From Macrocybe gigantea (taxonomy: Eukaryota; Basidiomycota; Agaricomycetes; Agaricales; Callistosporiaceae), in NCBI GenBank assembly GCA_011319805.1, contig SJRY01000231.1:109891-173890 (forward strand): a stretch of DNA of 64,000 bases. Direction: 5' to 3'. The position numbers were made by a program, and so were the translations under genes. The notes under the pieces are model-generated. The model was not told the origin of the DNA and did no database searches. It saw only the letters and a list, made by a program, of their open reading frames with translations. Below are positions 23,856-34,888 of this stretch, piece after piece. Numbering within the stretch: position 1 is the first letter of the stretch; each line of letters starts with the position of its first letter.

Positions 23856-25600
23856 ATGACCGATTCGGTCGCCGATTTCGAATGGGATGGTTTACAAGTA
23901 TTTGATGAGTGAATATTTGTGTAACTGTGCATTATCGCTCGTGAACCACCACGAAACGACAGCTATGCATCTATGAACCTCAAGGCAGAACTTCGGCAGG
24001 GAATATCCGAGTTTGGGTCGGTACATACAACATTCTTGAGTCCAGTTCTCGGTTGGTGACTCTTACCAGTTTAGAAGAACCCTCGGCAATCGAGAAACGC
24101 GCCATTTCGCCTTTACTTCGAGGAAGAGATGTGTGGATAGCGGGTATTCATTCGGGAATAGAAAAGGTTGCAACGCTTGCGATTCCTATACTCCAGAAGG
24201 TCATCCATTTGTATCGCTGAAAACCCTGGACTCCTGTCTTGACGAAAACTTTATGACAGGTCGATGCCTCTTCTCCGGACCTTCAAGTCCTCGTCGTATT
24301 TCCGATGAGAGAACTGGCGCAGAACGTCAGCCAACTCATGGCAAAGTTAGGAACCAATATTTCGCCACCTGTGAATGTCTACGTTGTTGTTGGTGGAACT
24401 TCTGTTCGTCAGGATACGGCAGAGTTACGGAGGAAAGGAATACATATCGTATGCGGAACGCCTGGAAGGATCATGGACATGGTAAACCGTGGTGCGTTAA
24501 AGCCGGACGGCTTAAAGGCCGTTTACGTGGACGAAGCCGATGAGCTGCTCGGCAGAGGGTTCAAGGACCTATTGAATCGCAGTACGTTGGTGGCTTGTAC
24601 GTGGAAAGGACACTGAAGAAGCTTCCGTCGTCAGTTTTTAAATTCGCGTACTCCAAACGCGATGTTCAGACAATTCTGTTGACCGCTTTACGAGCCCCCG
24701 AAGATCCGGAAACATTGAAAAGACTCCTCCGCCACGAACCTCTGCGCATCTGTGTGAAAGGAGACTCTTCAGAGTTCGGACCTGGTTTCGAAGGCGTCTC
24801 GCAATATTTTGCGGAAGTGGATAATCACAAGAAGCTGGAATCACTTACGGAGGTTTGCAACCAGATATTGGGAGGGATCAATGAGCCGGACAAGGTCGAA
24901 TCCGAGGCTGGGTCGGAAGAAGCAGAGAAATTCCGGACCGTCATTTTCTGTAAGAGCAGGCGTCTTTCAAAAGTTACGCGATCAAGGCTTCAAAGTAGCA
25001 TCAGTCGTAAGTGGTCTGCGACGCTCTGCTTCGTGCCATTCGACAAGCCAACACTCTATTCTGTAGCATAGCAAGGAGAACAAGCTAAGACGAGCAACCA
25101 TGATGACGGAGTTTCGTGCAGGATTGTCCCCTGTCCTTGTTACTACAGAGTCCCTTGCTCGTGATCTCGACGTCCGTGAGGCGCGGGTCATCATCAACTA
25201 CGATTTGCCTGAGACGCCAGATAGCTACACTCTTCGGGTAGCTCGTTCCATGAATACGCATCTCCAGCGTCGTGCATCTCCGACCCCAACATGTCGGTAC
25301 GTCGCTATCAATTTTGTCACCGAGGAAGAAAAAGCCATCCTTTCCAAAATCATGACCGGTGGGTTCCGTGTCGTTTCATGTCTTCCTCGGTCGTCATGTT
25401 GATGTGTCTCGTTGCTCTGAACAGAGTGGTGTCACGTTGTGATAGACGAGTTGGCCCCACATCTCGAGTAAGTCGTCTTTTGCGCTGTGCTCATGTCTAT
25501 TCCACACATTGTGATGTTTGGATGTTTTACAACTCGAGCTGATGCGTGAAATAACGGTGGTAGATATCTGATCCAAGATTTAGCCTCTTCTCGATCGTGA
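23856..25600 (+). CDS. tandem eIF4A-like pseudo-helicase with degenerate ATPase motifs
   Basis: Exons: 23856-23908, 23963-24016, 24070-24199, 24260-24581, 24635-25006, 25067-25358, 25425-25467, 25564-25600; about 430 residues. Nearly every intron sits where eIF4A has one, so this is a tandem duplicate. Alignable pairs: AQSGTGKT becomes [16 protein letters not shown] becomes FPMRELAQN, SATMP becomes TALRAP, ARGIDV becomes ARDLDV, and [11 protein letters not shown] becomes LRVARSMNTHLQ. TPGR and DEAD remain. ATP binding and hydrolysis should be lost. An acidic insertion sits before TVIFCKSR. One frame change occurs near 24955-24962: either a single base gain or a 46 nt segment with a GTAAGA donor. 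Apart from that, the frame is open throughout. It could be a pseudo-enzyme that still binds eIF4A partners or a decaying pseudogene. Confidence 0.8.
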
Positions 25601-27134
25601 TACGAGAATTGATGGATATCGAAACTGTGGGGAATGGGTTTGGGAGACGCGGCAGACATCTGCTCCGGGCTCATCTCGCTGCTCTACGTTTCGTACGAGT
25701 TGTCAGACATTCGACTGCGTTTGTTTCTTCGGTCTTGTACACGACATGACTGCCATCTATGCATCTGTTGCCAACGAGGTCGTCAATGATTCAGTAAAAG
25801 GCGATCTTGATGGGCCTTCCGGCAATTTGTCCAGCAAACGGGGACCTTCACAGCCGATTTCCATCTTGATTCACGAGTTCACAAACCTTGTGTACCCAAT
25901 CTTTAGCGTTTGCCTCTGTTGCAAGCACCATTTATCGGGAGCGAGTAGTCGGGGAAACAAGACGCTGTGCAGGCAGACGAGCTCAGTCACAGTGACAGTC
26001 CGCAGGACTTGCTCGGGTACGTCAGTGGGTACTACAGTAGTTAGCGCCGGCGTTGACACCGCCCCCTTGTTTGATCCAGGAAAGAATGCATCCGAGATCC
26101 GACAAGTGGCTGTCCTGGGACCAACTACGAATTACACAGCATCTTGTGGTCCGCTTGTTCTGGACAAGCCAACGTGGTAACGAATGGTGGCCCGATGCAC
26201 CTTGGCTGGGCTTACAAGACACTGCAATAACATCAGTGACGTTTCCGGGACGGTGCCACCCTTTGTTGGCCTATCAGCCTCGTGCCTGGCATATATATGT
26301 TTGAGCCTCCTTGAGTTGTCTGTCCCCCACGCTTTCACTCATTCGCCGTCTGCATCCCAAAGAAGTTCGGACATCGCTGGCTGATCGGTGTCATATTCCA
26401 GCTATCCCTCGCTTGTGATCGTTTACCCAAGGTAGTGGATCTCACATTCAGGCGCATCGTGTATACTGATCTCGGTCGCTCCCCTGACAGCGTTTCTCCT
26501 GACCCCGATCGTGCTCCAGTCTTCTGACCCCCTCTACTTAACAGCAAATTAAATCAACAACCCACGACACCTCATATCCCTCGTCTCGCTCGCATTTGAG
26601 GTCCTACACACGCCGTTTATATTACTCCCAAGATCGTCGCTACGTCCCTCGTTCCCGACGCCTCTATTTCATAATTCACACCCTTGAGTGCACGAGGAGA
26701 AGAGCCTTCCATACTATCCGACCACGAGACAGGAAACAACTCACGATCACGACCACACCTCGGTTTCGTTGCAATAAATACAACTCCTCTTAATCCGGTG
26801 TTCCATTTCCGACAGCTATATTTAAACGGACGATCCAATCGAAGCTTTCTTCCGACGCCGGCCATTCTGAGCTTGACAATCCCTCGCTGCTGCATTCTTC
26901 TATGTCTTGTGTTGAAGTTGTGTCTCCAATGGTATGTACCATGTTTCTCCAACCAGCTGCAGGTTGCCCCTTGCTCCAAGTGGCAAGCTCCAAGCTTTGT
27001 TATGGCCTTGTCATGAGAGCCAATCATCGCTGGGCCTTTCTATGCCCTTCCTTCGCCATTCTTGGAGATTATATAGCTGATGGACCTTTCTTTTCTGATC
27101 CTAACAGACCATTGACTTCTCTCTGCCAAGCAAA
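25601..27134. other. long gene-free stretch before phosphatase gene
   Basis: About 1.5 kb. Several short open frames exist, the longest at 25746-26180 on the + strand, but none has recognisable motifs. The part from about 26550 is likely promoter and leader of the phosphatase gene. Confidence 0.4.
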
Positions 27135-28082
27135 ATGTCATATACGCCACAGTGGCCAACATCCGCAGATCCTTCAAGTTCCTCCGTTCAGCCTTCTTCC
27201 ACGCGTTCCGCCGCGATCTTCGCGAAGAAGCGCCTTTCCCTGACCAAACCTATCTCGTCGCCACACTCCTACATTTCATTTCCCCTTACCGCGAGCCCCG
27301 TGCCATCGCACCACCACCAGTCCTCACCATACCCTCCCCAGCCGCACCAACCGCCGCACCGTCAGCGCCTGAGTCTATCCACGCGCGTTCCGCCATCCAC
27401 TCCGTCACGTCCACCCGCGATGCGCACCGCCTCGGAGATCATACCCAGGCTGTACATCTCGGACCTCTCCTTCGCCGAGAGCGCGGCATGCCTTGCTGCG
27501 TACGGCATCACGCACGTCCTTTCTGTGCTCCCGGACCCGATTGTCATCCCGCACCAGCCCTCGCCTTCGAGGCCGCCTACGAAGAGGCTACAGGTCAAAC
27601 TCGAGGACTTTCCGTTCGCGGAGCTCGCGGCGCATCTGCCGACGACGACCGCGTTCATCCGTGACGCGCTGTACGGCTCCGCGTCATCCCCAGGCTCCAC
27701 TTCGAGTTCCCGCGCGCCGCCGTCCGCCGCGACGGCTGTGTCCCTGCCGCCCTCGCCGTCGCACTGCCCATCCGTATCCCCAGGCAGTGGATCAGGCGAG
27801 ACGCGCGTGCTCGTGCACTGCGCGGAAGGCATCAGCCGCAGCGTGAGCGTCGTCGCCGCGTTCCTCATCGCACAGTACGGCTGGACACCGAGCGAAGCGG
27901 TGCGCTTTGTCAAGTCTAGGCGCGCTGTGGCCGACCCGAACTTTGGGTTTATTCAGCAGCTCGGCGAATACGCAAGGAGCCTTGCGGTGGCCGGCCCTGG
28001 CGGAGCGCATACCAGCGCTGGCACCGGATTGATTAGTCCTAGCAGCCATCCCGTAAGCGAGTATGGGCATGCGCCGTGGTAG
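27135..28082 (+). CDS. dual-specificity protein phosphatase
   Basis: Single exon, 315 residues, one of the few intronless genes here. Residues 1-95 are Ser/Pro/His-rich. The phosphatase domain begins at about 96 (ASEIIPRLYISDLSFAES), with the likely general-acid Asp in VKLEDFPFAEL and the signature loop HCAEGISRS at about 228-236 (His, nucleophile Cys229, Arg235). It ends with a helical region (WTPSEAVRFVKSRRAV). These enzymes remove phosphate from Ser/Thr and Tyr, often on MAP kinases. A Ser/Ala-rich insertion of about 40 residues lies between the acid loop and the catalytic loop. The substrate is unknown. Confidence 0.9.
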   Translation: MSYTPQWPTSADPSSSSVQPSSTRSAAIFAKKRLSLTKPISSPHSYISFPLTASPVPSHHHQSSPYPPQPHQPPHRQRLSLSTRVPPSTPSRPPAMRTASEIIPRLYISDLSFAESAACLAAYGITHVLSVLPDPIVIPHQPSPSRPPTKRLQVKLEDFPFAELAAHLPTTTAFIRDALYGSASSPGSTSSSRAPPSAATAVSLPPSPSHCPSVSPGSGSGETRVLVHCAEGISRSVSVVAAFLIAQYGWTPSEAVRFVKSRRAVADPNFGFIQQLGEYARSLAVAGPGGAHTSAGTGLISPSSHPVSEYGHAPW

Positions 28083-28888
28083 CGCCCGTGGGGCGTCGAT
28101 CTGTCACACTTGTGCGATCTGGTCCGAAGCGTCAAGGGCTCAATGTCTTTCTTTCTTTCATATTACGTAGAGCGTCTTAATGCGTGTCCAACGTTTGTCC
28201 CGGTAGCTTTTTCCATCCAACACTACCTTATCCCCTTGACCTTCCAGGTCAGCCTCCGACCTTCTGTCATACCACCTTGAACCTGTTTTGCGAGAAAAGT
28301 ATCATATAGACCAGTTGCTAATTAGACCATAAATATAAACGAGTTCTGTGCTCTGGCGAAATGATAACCAAAAGCTTGTTTGCCCTTTACAAGCATGTGC
28401 CCACAACCGGTTCTCATGGGGAACATGAGACTGCTTACAAGTTCGTGCGTGTTTCGTCCAGGGAATGGTTGGTATACGAAGCGTATATATTACAATATCA
28501 CATGTGTACATCCAATGAACTGACTGGGTCATACGCAAGCAAGGTGCGAGGGGGTGTTGGTGATATTAACCGTCGCCAAGGGGTGCATGCGTCTAACAAA
28601 AGCTTAAAGAAAAAAAAGGACACCCTGTAAGATTGCGAGGATGACGAGAATAAAGATAAAACCAAAAAAGGCCTCGAGGACGGAACAGACGCTGGACGGG
28701 GAAAAGGGAGACAAGGTCGTCATGGAGATCGTGAAAAAAAGGGTAGCGAGAGGCGACGTCGATGGATCTGGAGGGAGGTCGTGGTGCGTCGTTGCTAAAA
28801 GCCCCAGGCTGAAACGGCTAAACGACTTGCTTCAGGCCTGCGGGCGGGGCTGCGAGTGCATGGTGCTGTTGCTGTTGCTGTTGCTTTA
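28083..28888. other. intergenic between convergent genes
   Basis: About 800 bp of 3' regions. Purine-rich near 28600-28740. No gene supported. Confidence 0.4.
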
Positions 28889-30042
<1,154 letters not shown>

Positions 30043-30202
30043 GGCCCTGCAGTAAAAGCAAGTCCATCGTCGCCAACAGCTATGTATTACGTCATCATTC
30101 AGTCACATGACAATGCCGGACTGTTCCGGGTCATGCTGAGTTGGCGAGGCAGCAACAACCACACTCGTCAAAAAGACACATTCTCTGCATCGTACAACGA
30201 CG
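30043..30202. promoter_or_regulatory. 160 bp bidirectional promoter between Rab and ATP synthase epsilon genes
   Basis: The start codons of two divergent genes are only 160 bp apart, so both promoters and leaders must fit here or overlap. I see no TATA box that I would defend. Confidence 0.65.
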
Positions 30203-30541
30203 ATGAGCAGCTCAACCTGGCGCAACATCTTCTCGTGTGTTGCAAGACTTGCATTGACGGCGACAAGCATGCTGAACTGGTTTTTTTTGAACAGGTACAA
30301 CAAGTACTCCCAAATCACGGCGCGTGCGGTGCGGGCCTCGTTCAAGGAGGAGCAGCGCGTCGCAGCGGAGAAGAGAGGACTCACGGCGCTCAGGTATCAG
30401 AATTGGGAAGCCGGACAGGGCGGTAAACAGGTACTAACTCTGATACTTCGATTGGGAGGCTACATGCTGAACCTCGTGGTGCAGGTTCTATTGACTGAGG
30501 AAAAAGCGCAGGCATCGGGAGCGGAAAAGGCGACTTCATAG
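30203..30541 (+). CDS. ATP15: mitochondrial F1 ATP synthase subunit epsilon
   Basis: Exons: 30203-30234, 30295-30430, 30485-30541; 74 residues. The sequence starts MSSSTWRNIFS, joined to YNKYSQITARAVRASFKEEQ and then AAEKRGLTALRYQNWEAG, the well-conserved pattern of the small epsilon subunit of the F1 central stalk (bacterial epsilon is a different protein, homologous to mitochondrial delta). It contributes to ATP synthesis in the mitochondrial matrix. Length fits the family (50-75). The gene is convergent with COX5, placing two oxidative phosphorylation genes side by side. Confidence 0.93.
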   Translation: MSSSTWRNIFSCVARLALTATSMLNWFFLNRYNKYSQITARAVRASFKEEQRVAAEKRGLTALRYQNWEAGQGGKQVLTLILRLGGYMLNLVVQVLLTEEKAQASGAEKATS

Positions 30542-30852
30542 CCGGGTCGTAGTGGTGTATAGATTCGGCGGAATGAACACTTAGATTGCACTCTCCACAT
30601 TTTTTTGGGGGGTCGCGTTTTTCAAGAGTGTTTTGACGATTGCCTCAACAACACATACGTCGACAAGGAGGAAAAAGAAAGATTGTAATTTATTATAAAG
30701 AGGATGCAAGATGACAAAAGTGAGGAAGTTGAAAGAGTTTCTTTCCTTCCTGTCTTCTATCAAGAGAGGATGTGAAAAGTGCGATGCGTCCTTCGTATCT
30801 TTTTCCTTCTGGTCGCGAGATAGGCTCGGCGACAACAAAACCCATCGTTCGT

Positions 30853-31681
30853 CTATTTGTGCTGGACGAAGCCCTTGCCTGTGTAACCCTCTGACGAGAC
30901 ACCTGGGAGAGTAGAGCGTCAAAAGTCAGACACGGGAAATAACGGAGCGGAAAGCGGCGGTACCAGAGATGGGGTTGATCTTCATCTCCTTTGCGCGCTG
31001 CGTCGAGGCTTCCTCCCACTCTTTTGTAATTGTCTTTGGAGGAGGAGCGGCTGGTACAGGTTGGGTGGGTTTGGTGAGACGCAGAGCTTCGCTACATGAA
31101 AGAGGCGGGGACACGCACCAAAGATGCGGGCAGCGTAGCCGATGGCGCCAGCAAGGCCAACGAGAGCCATGGTGGACAGGAAGATCTTGAAAGCGTCTCC
31201 GGGTTGGCTTATCGGAGCTCTAGGTCCGTGGGGTCCGAAAGCGACATAGTATGCTATTTGAGTCAGGAAAACGTGTCAAGTGAGCCAATTATGCGGACAT
31301 GCGCAACGAACGCGAGAAGGCACGACAAGACAAAAAGAAAGCGTGAGCTCGGATGAAGGAACGTAGAGGACAGACAGGAAGAGGGAGCATGCGGGACTGA
31401 CCGGCCTTCTTTTCGTCGATGGAGAGGTCCTTCCAGTCCTTCTTCTGCAGCGCCTCGAGCTGCTCGTGGACGGTGACCTTGTCCTCGGGGGCCATCTTGG
31501 CCCATTGCGCCTCGATGTTGGACAAGGGGATCAAGGACGGCCTCGCCGCAGAGGGTGCCGGAGACGCGCCTGCGGCCGAGGCGGCGGCGTTGGCTGTCGT
31601 CGCGAGGCATCGTACGGAAGAGGACGAGGAAGCCGCTTTGAAGGGACGGGGACTGCGTGCCAGACGAAGAGCAGACTGCAT
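30853..31681 (-). CDS. COX5: cytochrome c oxidase subunit 5/IV, mitochondrial
   Basis: Exons on the minus strand: 31681-31402, 31253-31119, 31050-30964, 30902-30853; 183 residues. The N-terminus (MQSALRLARSPRPFKAAS) is basic and Ser/Ala-rich like a mitochondrial presequence. It is followed by IPLSNIEAQWAKM, a charged matrix segment (VHEQLEALQKKDWKDLS), YYVAFGPHGPR, one transmembrane helix (FLSTMALVGLAGAIGYAARI), PPPKTITKEWEE and a terminal GYTGKGFVQHK. This is the fungal Cox5/mammalian COX4 layout. The first intron, 148 nt, is longer than its neighbours. Confidence 0.93.
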
Positions 31682-31874
31682 TGCAGAACGGAAGGGGGCG
31701 AGGAGGAGGAAATGAAGTTTGTTGGAGGTTGTTGCACCTTTTTCTGACCGACTACGCCTGTGGGAATTTTTTGCCGAAAGACCTTGTCTGGCCCAAAGTC
31801 CGGAACGACCCGGAGTGAGAGTTTCGGATTATGAGCTAACGACAAGAAAATACATTGAAATCGCTATTCGACGA

Positions 31875-32709
31875 TCAGGTTGATTGATATACGCTAGGGC
31901 AGTCGCGAGAAATGTGTCCTTCCGAACCACAGTTGTAACAAGCTCGCTTTTGTGGGTGCGGGCAGTCGCGGCTGATGTGGCCCAGGCCAGAACAATTGTA
32001 GCATTTCGAACCTTGGACGCAGTCACGCGAGATGTGTCCAACTCCCTTGCACGTATAACTGCCAACGAACACGGATCAGCAAAATCAACGCCGCCGGATA
32101 ACGCCGTGCCTCGACTCGCCATGTCTTTTGAGAGTTGCCGAATCCAGCAGAGCTCACTTCAGGACAAGCCCGCGCTATGTGGCCAAACTTGCCGCATCTG
32201 TAGCATTCTGGGGACGAGCCTCCTCCCGTTGCAGCCTCGGGACAGTCGCGCGACTGAAGACAGGGACATTGAGACGTTTGCTTATCTATGGGGAAAAAAA
32301 AAGAATACTCACGATGTGCCCTTCCTTGTGGCAGTTGTAGCAGGCTTTTGGTTTCGCCTCAGACGTGCAATCTTTCGACAAGTGTCCTTCTCCTCCGCCT
32401 GCACGACTTACATTAGCGACCAAAAAAAATAAAAAGAAAAGAGGCGTACAGTTGTAGCTTCACGGTGGACGCAAAGCGACGACAGAGCGACACAAAAACA
32501 AGACCGATCGCATCAGCCTCTCGAAACGAGTGAAAAGGAACCGAAGACAAAGCGTTTTGGATTCCCCGGCGAAAAATTTACCAGAGCGGCGTCCCCGCCT
32601 TGGGACAGTTGGCAGCTTGGTGGCCGACTGGATTTTGATCAGAGGAGAAAAAAAAGAAAGACGAGAGACACGCACATCCACCACAATTGAAGCATCCGCG
32701 AGCAGACAT
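31875..32709 (-). CDS. GIS2: seven-finger CCHC zinc-knuckle protein (Gis2/CNBP family)
   Basis: Exons on the minus strand: 32709-32676, 32627-32582, 32457-32450, 32398-32313, 32253-32120, 32058-31875; 163 residues. Splicing yields seven CX2CX4HX4C knuckles: CFNCGGFGHQAANC, CYNCGGEGHLSKDC, CYNCHKEGHISRDC, CYRCGKFGHIARAC, CYTCKGVGHISRDC, CYNCSGLGHISRDC and CYNCGSEGHISRDC. The count and spacing match yeast Gis2 and animal CNBP, which bind single-stranded nucleic acid and act in translation and stress granules. The third exon is only 8 nt, and the fifth intron (32119-32059) needs a GC donor (ATG|GCGAGT). Both are proven by completion of zinc fingers 2 and 5. Confidence 0.94.
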
Positions 32710-33399
32710 TTTTTTTCTTTCAGCTTTCTTCGTCTCTGAATGCGTACGGCTGTCACGGCAGCAACTAATGAGCACAAAGATAATAGGAGCGTTCGAGGGG
32801 AAAAAAAAAGATAGGAATGGCGAGTTAAATAACCCAACGTGTTTCGGGACCCTGAGCGAGAAAAGGTAACGAGGCCGAATACAGCGGGAATAAGCTCGCC
32901 AACCAGAAGATGGAACTACAGACGAAGCTTCGTCGTATGTCGAAAATTTGAATAGGACGGCGTGACAACACCAGAGGCGTGCGGCAACGCGGGATAGATC
33001 CCGGACCCAAGCAGTCCTACAAACCTTTTCGAGTGGTCGAGTTTCCCCTTCAAAACTCTGATCTCTGTGGTTCTCTGACGGCTAAGCGCGCGATAATTTG
33101 TTTTGTGGCGCAGATGTTTCTGTGACGGCGAAGGACAGTAAGCCTAGGCCCGTTTCAATCATCGTAACAATACAAACTTTGCGGGCGAGCTTTTCTGGTG
33201 TTTCTTTTCAATGAAACGACGTTCTTGAGCAGCGGGAACGAAGATGAAAAGTGCAGAGAAGAACGTTGTGAGCAAGGAATTTGAGGTGTGAGGAGGTTAT
33301 GTAAGCGAGATTTTGAGGGCCCCGCATATTCTACGGTCAAATGCTTAATCTCATCCTCGTTGGCGGTATTAGTCCAACGAACGTACTCGTACATACATG
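32710..33399. other. intergenic between two minus-strand genes
   Basis: About 690 bp with the promoter of the zinc-knuckle gene and the 3' region of the proteasome gene. No gene supported. Confidence 0.4.
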
Positions 33400-34676
33400 T
33401 CAAAGTCCTTTGGCGCTACCGTCCTTGTCTTTTTCCTTCTCCTTTTCTTTCTTGCCATCGTCCTTGGCCGTCTTTTTCTCCTTGTCTTTCTCCTTGTCTT
33501 TTTCCTCACCTTCTTCCAACTCTGCACGCCCGATTGTCGCCTTGTTATCCACCAAGCCATGCAACGCGATCACAGCCCTCAGCAGGCTGCTCAAGTAGAC
33601 GACTAAAAGTCCATCCCCCATGCTCGTCTCGAGCCCTTTCCGCAGCTCCTTCTCGCTAAGATCTGGAAGCAGGTTCAATGCGTCTTGTAGGTGGTAGATG
33701 ATTTGGTGGTTGATTGGCATGGCGCCCGTCGAAACATCCACGAGATATTTTTGCACTTCTGATAAACGGGATTGGAGACCACGAAGAGAAGACAGCTGCT
33801 CGGCGACGCGCGTAGCTAGGGTCGTTGTTGTCGAGTCTTTGATATCGCGCAGGAGGTGCTCCACGCCGATCTCTTCAGATTCCTCAGCCTCGATCGCCGA
33901 TGGCACATGGAGGAACGTTTTGCGCGTCTCCGTGCCATCCTGATGCACAACTCAATAAGCACAGGCCTGCGAGAGCTACTTCAATCTGAACACGTACGTC
34001 TTTGATCTCCTCCACCGCAAAGTAGGCGTCTGTCGGAATGCCGACCGTTTGTGGTCGCACGTCCACGATGACCATGACGGGTTTTGCAACGTATTTTTTG
34101 AACAGCTCGTTGATCTCTTGGTCTGACGCTCGAAGTTTCGGGCCAGAATGGTACCATCCAATCATACGTTCCCTTGCTGCAGTGGACGCAGGCAACGTCA
34201 GAAAAGTCTAAAAGCAAAGCGCAAACTTTGAACGCACCATTAACCTTCCTGAACATATCATACATTCCTTCAATGTAGTTATGATCTAGAAACCACGTCT
34301 TTGGGTCTTTCTCATCTTCTTCGAATGGTATGCCGAACGAATTGGCGACATTTATCGTCGTGCCGTTGTCCTGGCCCAACAGGACGCCGACAGCCCGCTT
34401 GTGCGAATTGCGAGAGACCGATCGTGCATGATGGTCGGTAACCGAGAGTAGGACAAGTGGATGGACAACTGCGAGAAAAAAATTCAGGTTCGCGTCAGTA
34501 CGCTCTGTACACGAGTTGGGCGCAAAGGCGCAATTGCTTGGCGTGATGGGCGCACGAAAGAGAGAAACGTACTGACTGTTGTGCCAGCTAGCGCCGTAAG
34601 CTATAATTCAACCGTCAGACCTTGAGAAAGCAAGAATTGCGCTAATACCCACCTGTTCTGTCGTTGTTGCAACCAT
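33400..34676 (-). CDS. RPN8: 26S proteasome regulatory subunit RPN8
   Basis: Exons on the minus strand: 34676-34653, 34600-34573, 34468-34238, 34176-33998, 33939-33400; 333 residues. The MPN domain reads [52 protein letters not shown] and [16 protein letters not shown]. The JAMM metal-binding Asp/His set of RPN11 is incomplete, as expected for RPN8, which is the inactive partner of RPN11 in the lid. Helices follow, then a Lys/Glu/Asp-rich tail (about the last 35 residues). The gene is complete, with two 24-28 nt 5' exons. Confidence 0.95.
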
Positions 34677-34888
34677 GGTGCGTCAAGGTCAATGGGCAGG
34701 AGGAGCAGCTGATTACGCGTACTCGACGCGTGTTTGTTTGTGCATATTTTTGAACACATCCTATATCTCATCTGTACGTGTAGTTTTGATAGTTTTGCTC
34801 CAGTGTTTCCGATGCTATCTACTATCCTTGATGAGTCCATGGTCTACATAAAGAATGCTCATAGTCCGTAATCATTGAAAGCAAATAG

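Noticed and set aside
25746..26180. 145-codon open frame on + strand
   Set aside because: No motif, odd composition, and no neighbours or splice context to support it.
27362..27913. Antisense open frame in the phosphatase gene
   Set aside because: Shadow of GC-rich third positions opposite a gene with an intact HCxxGxSRS loop.
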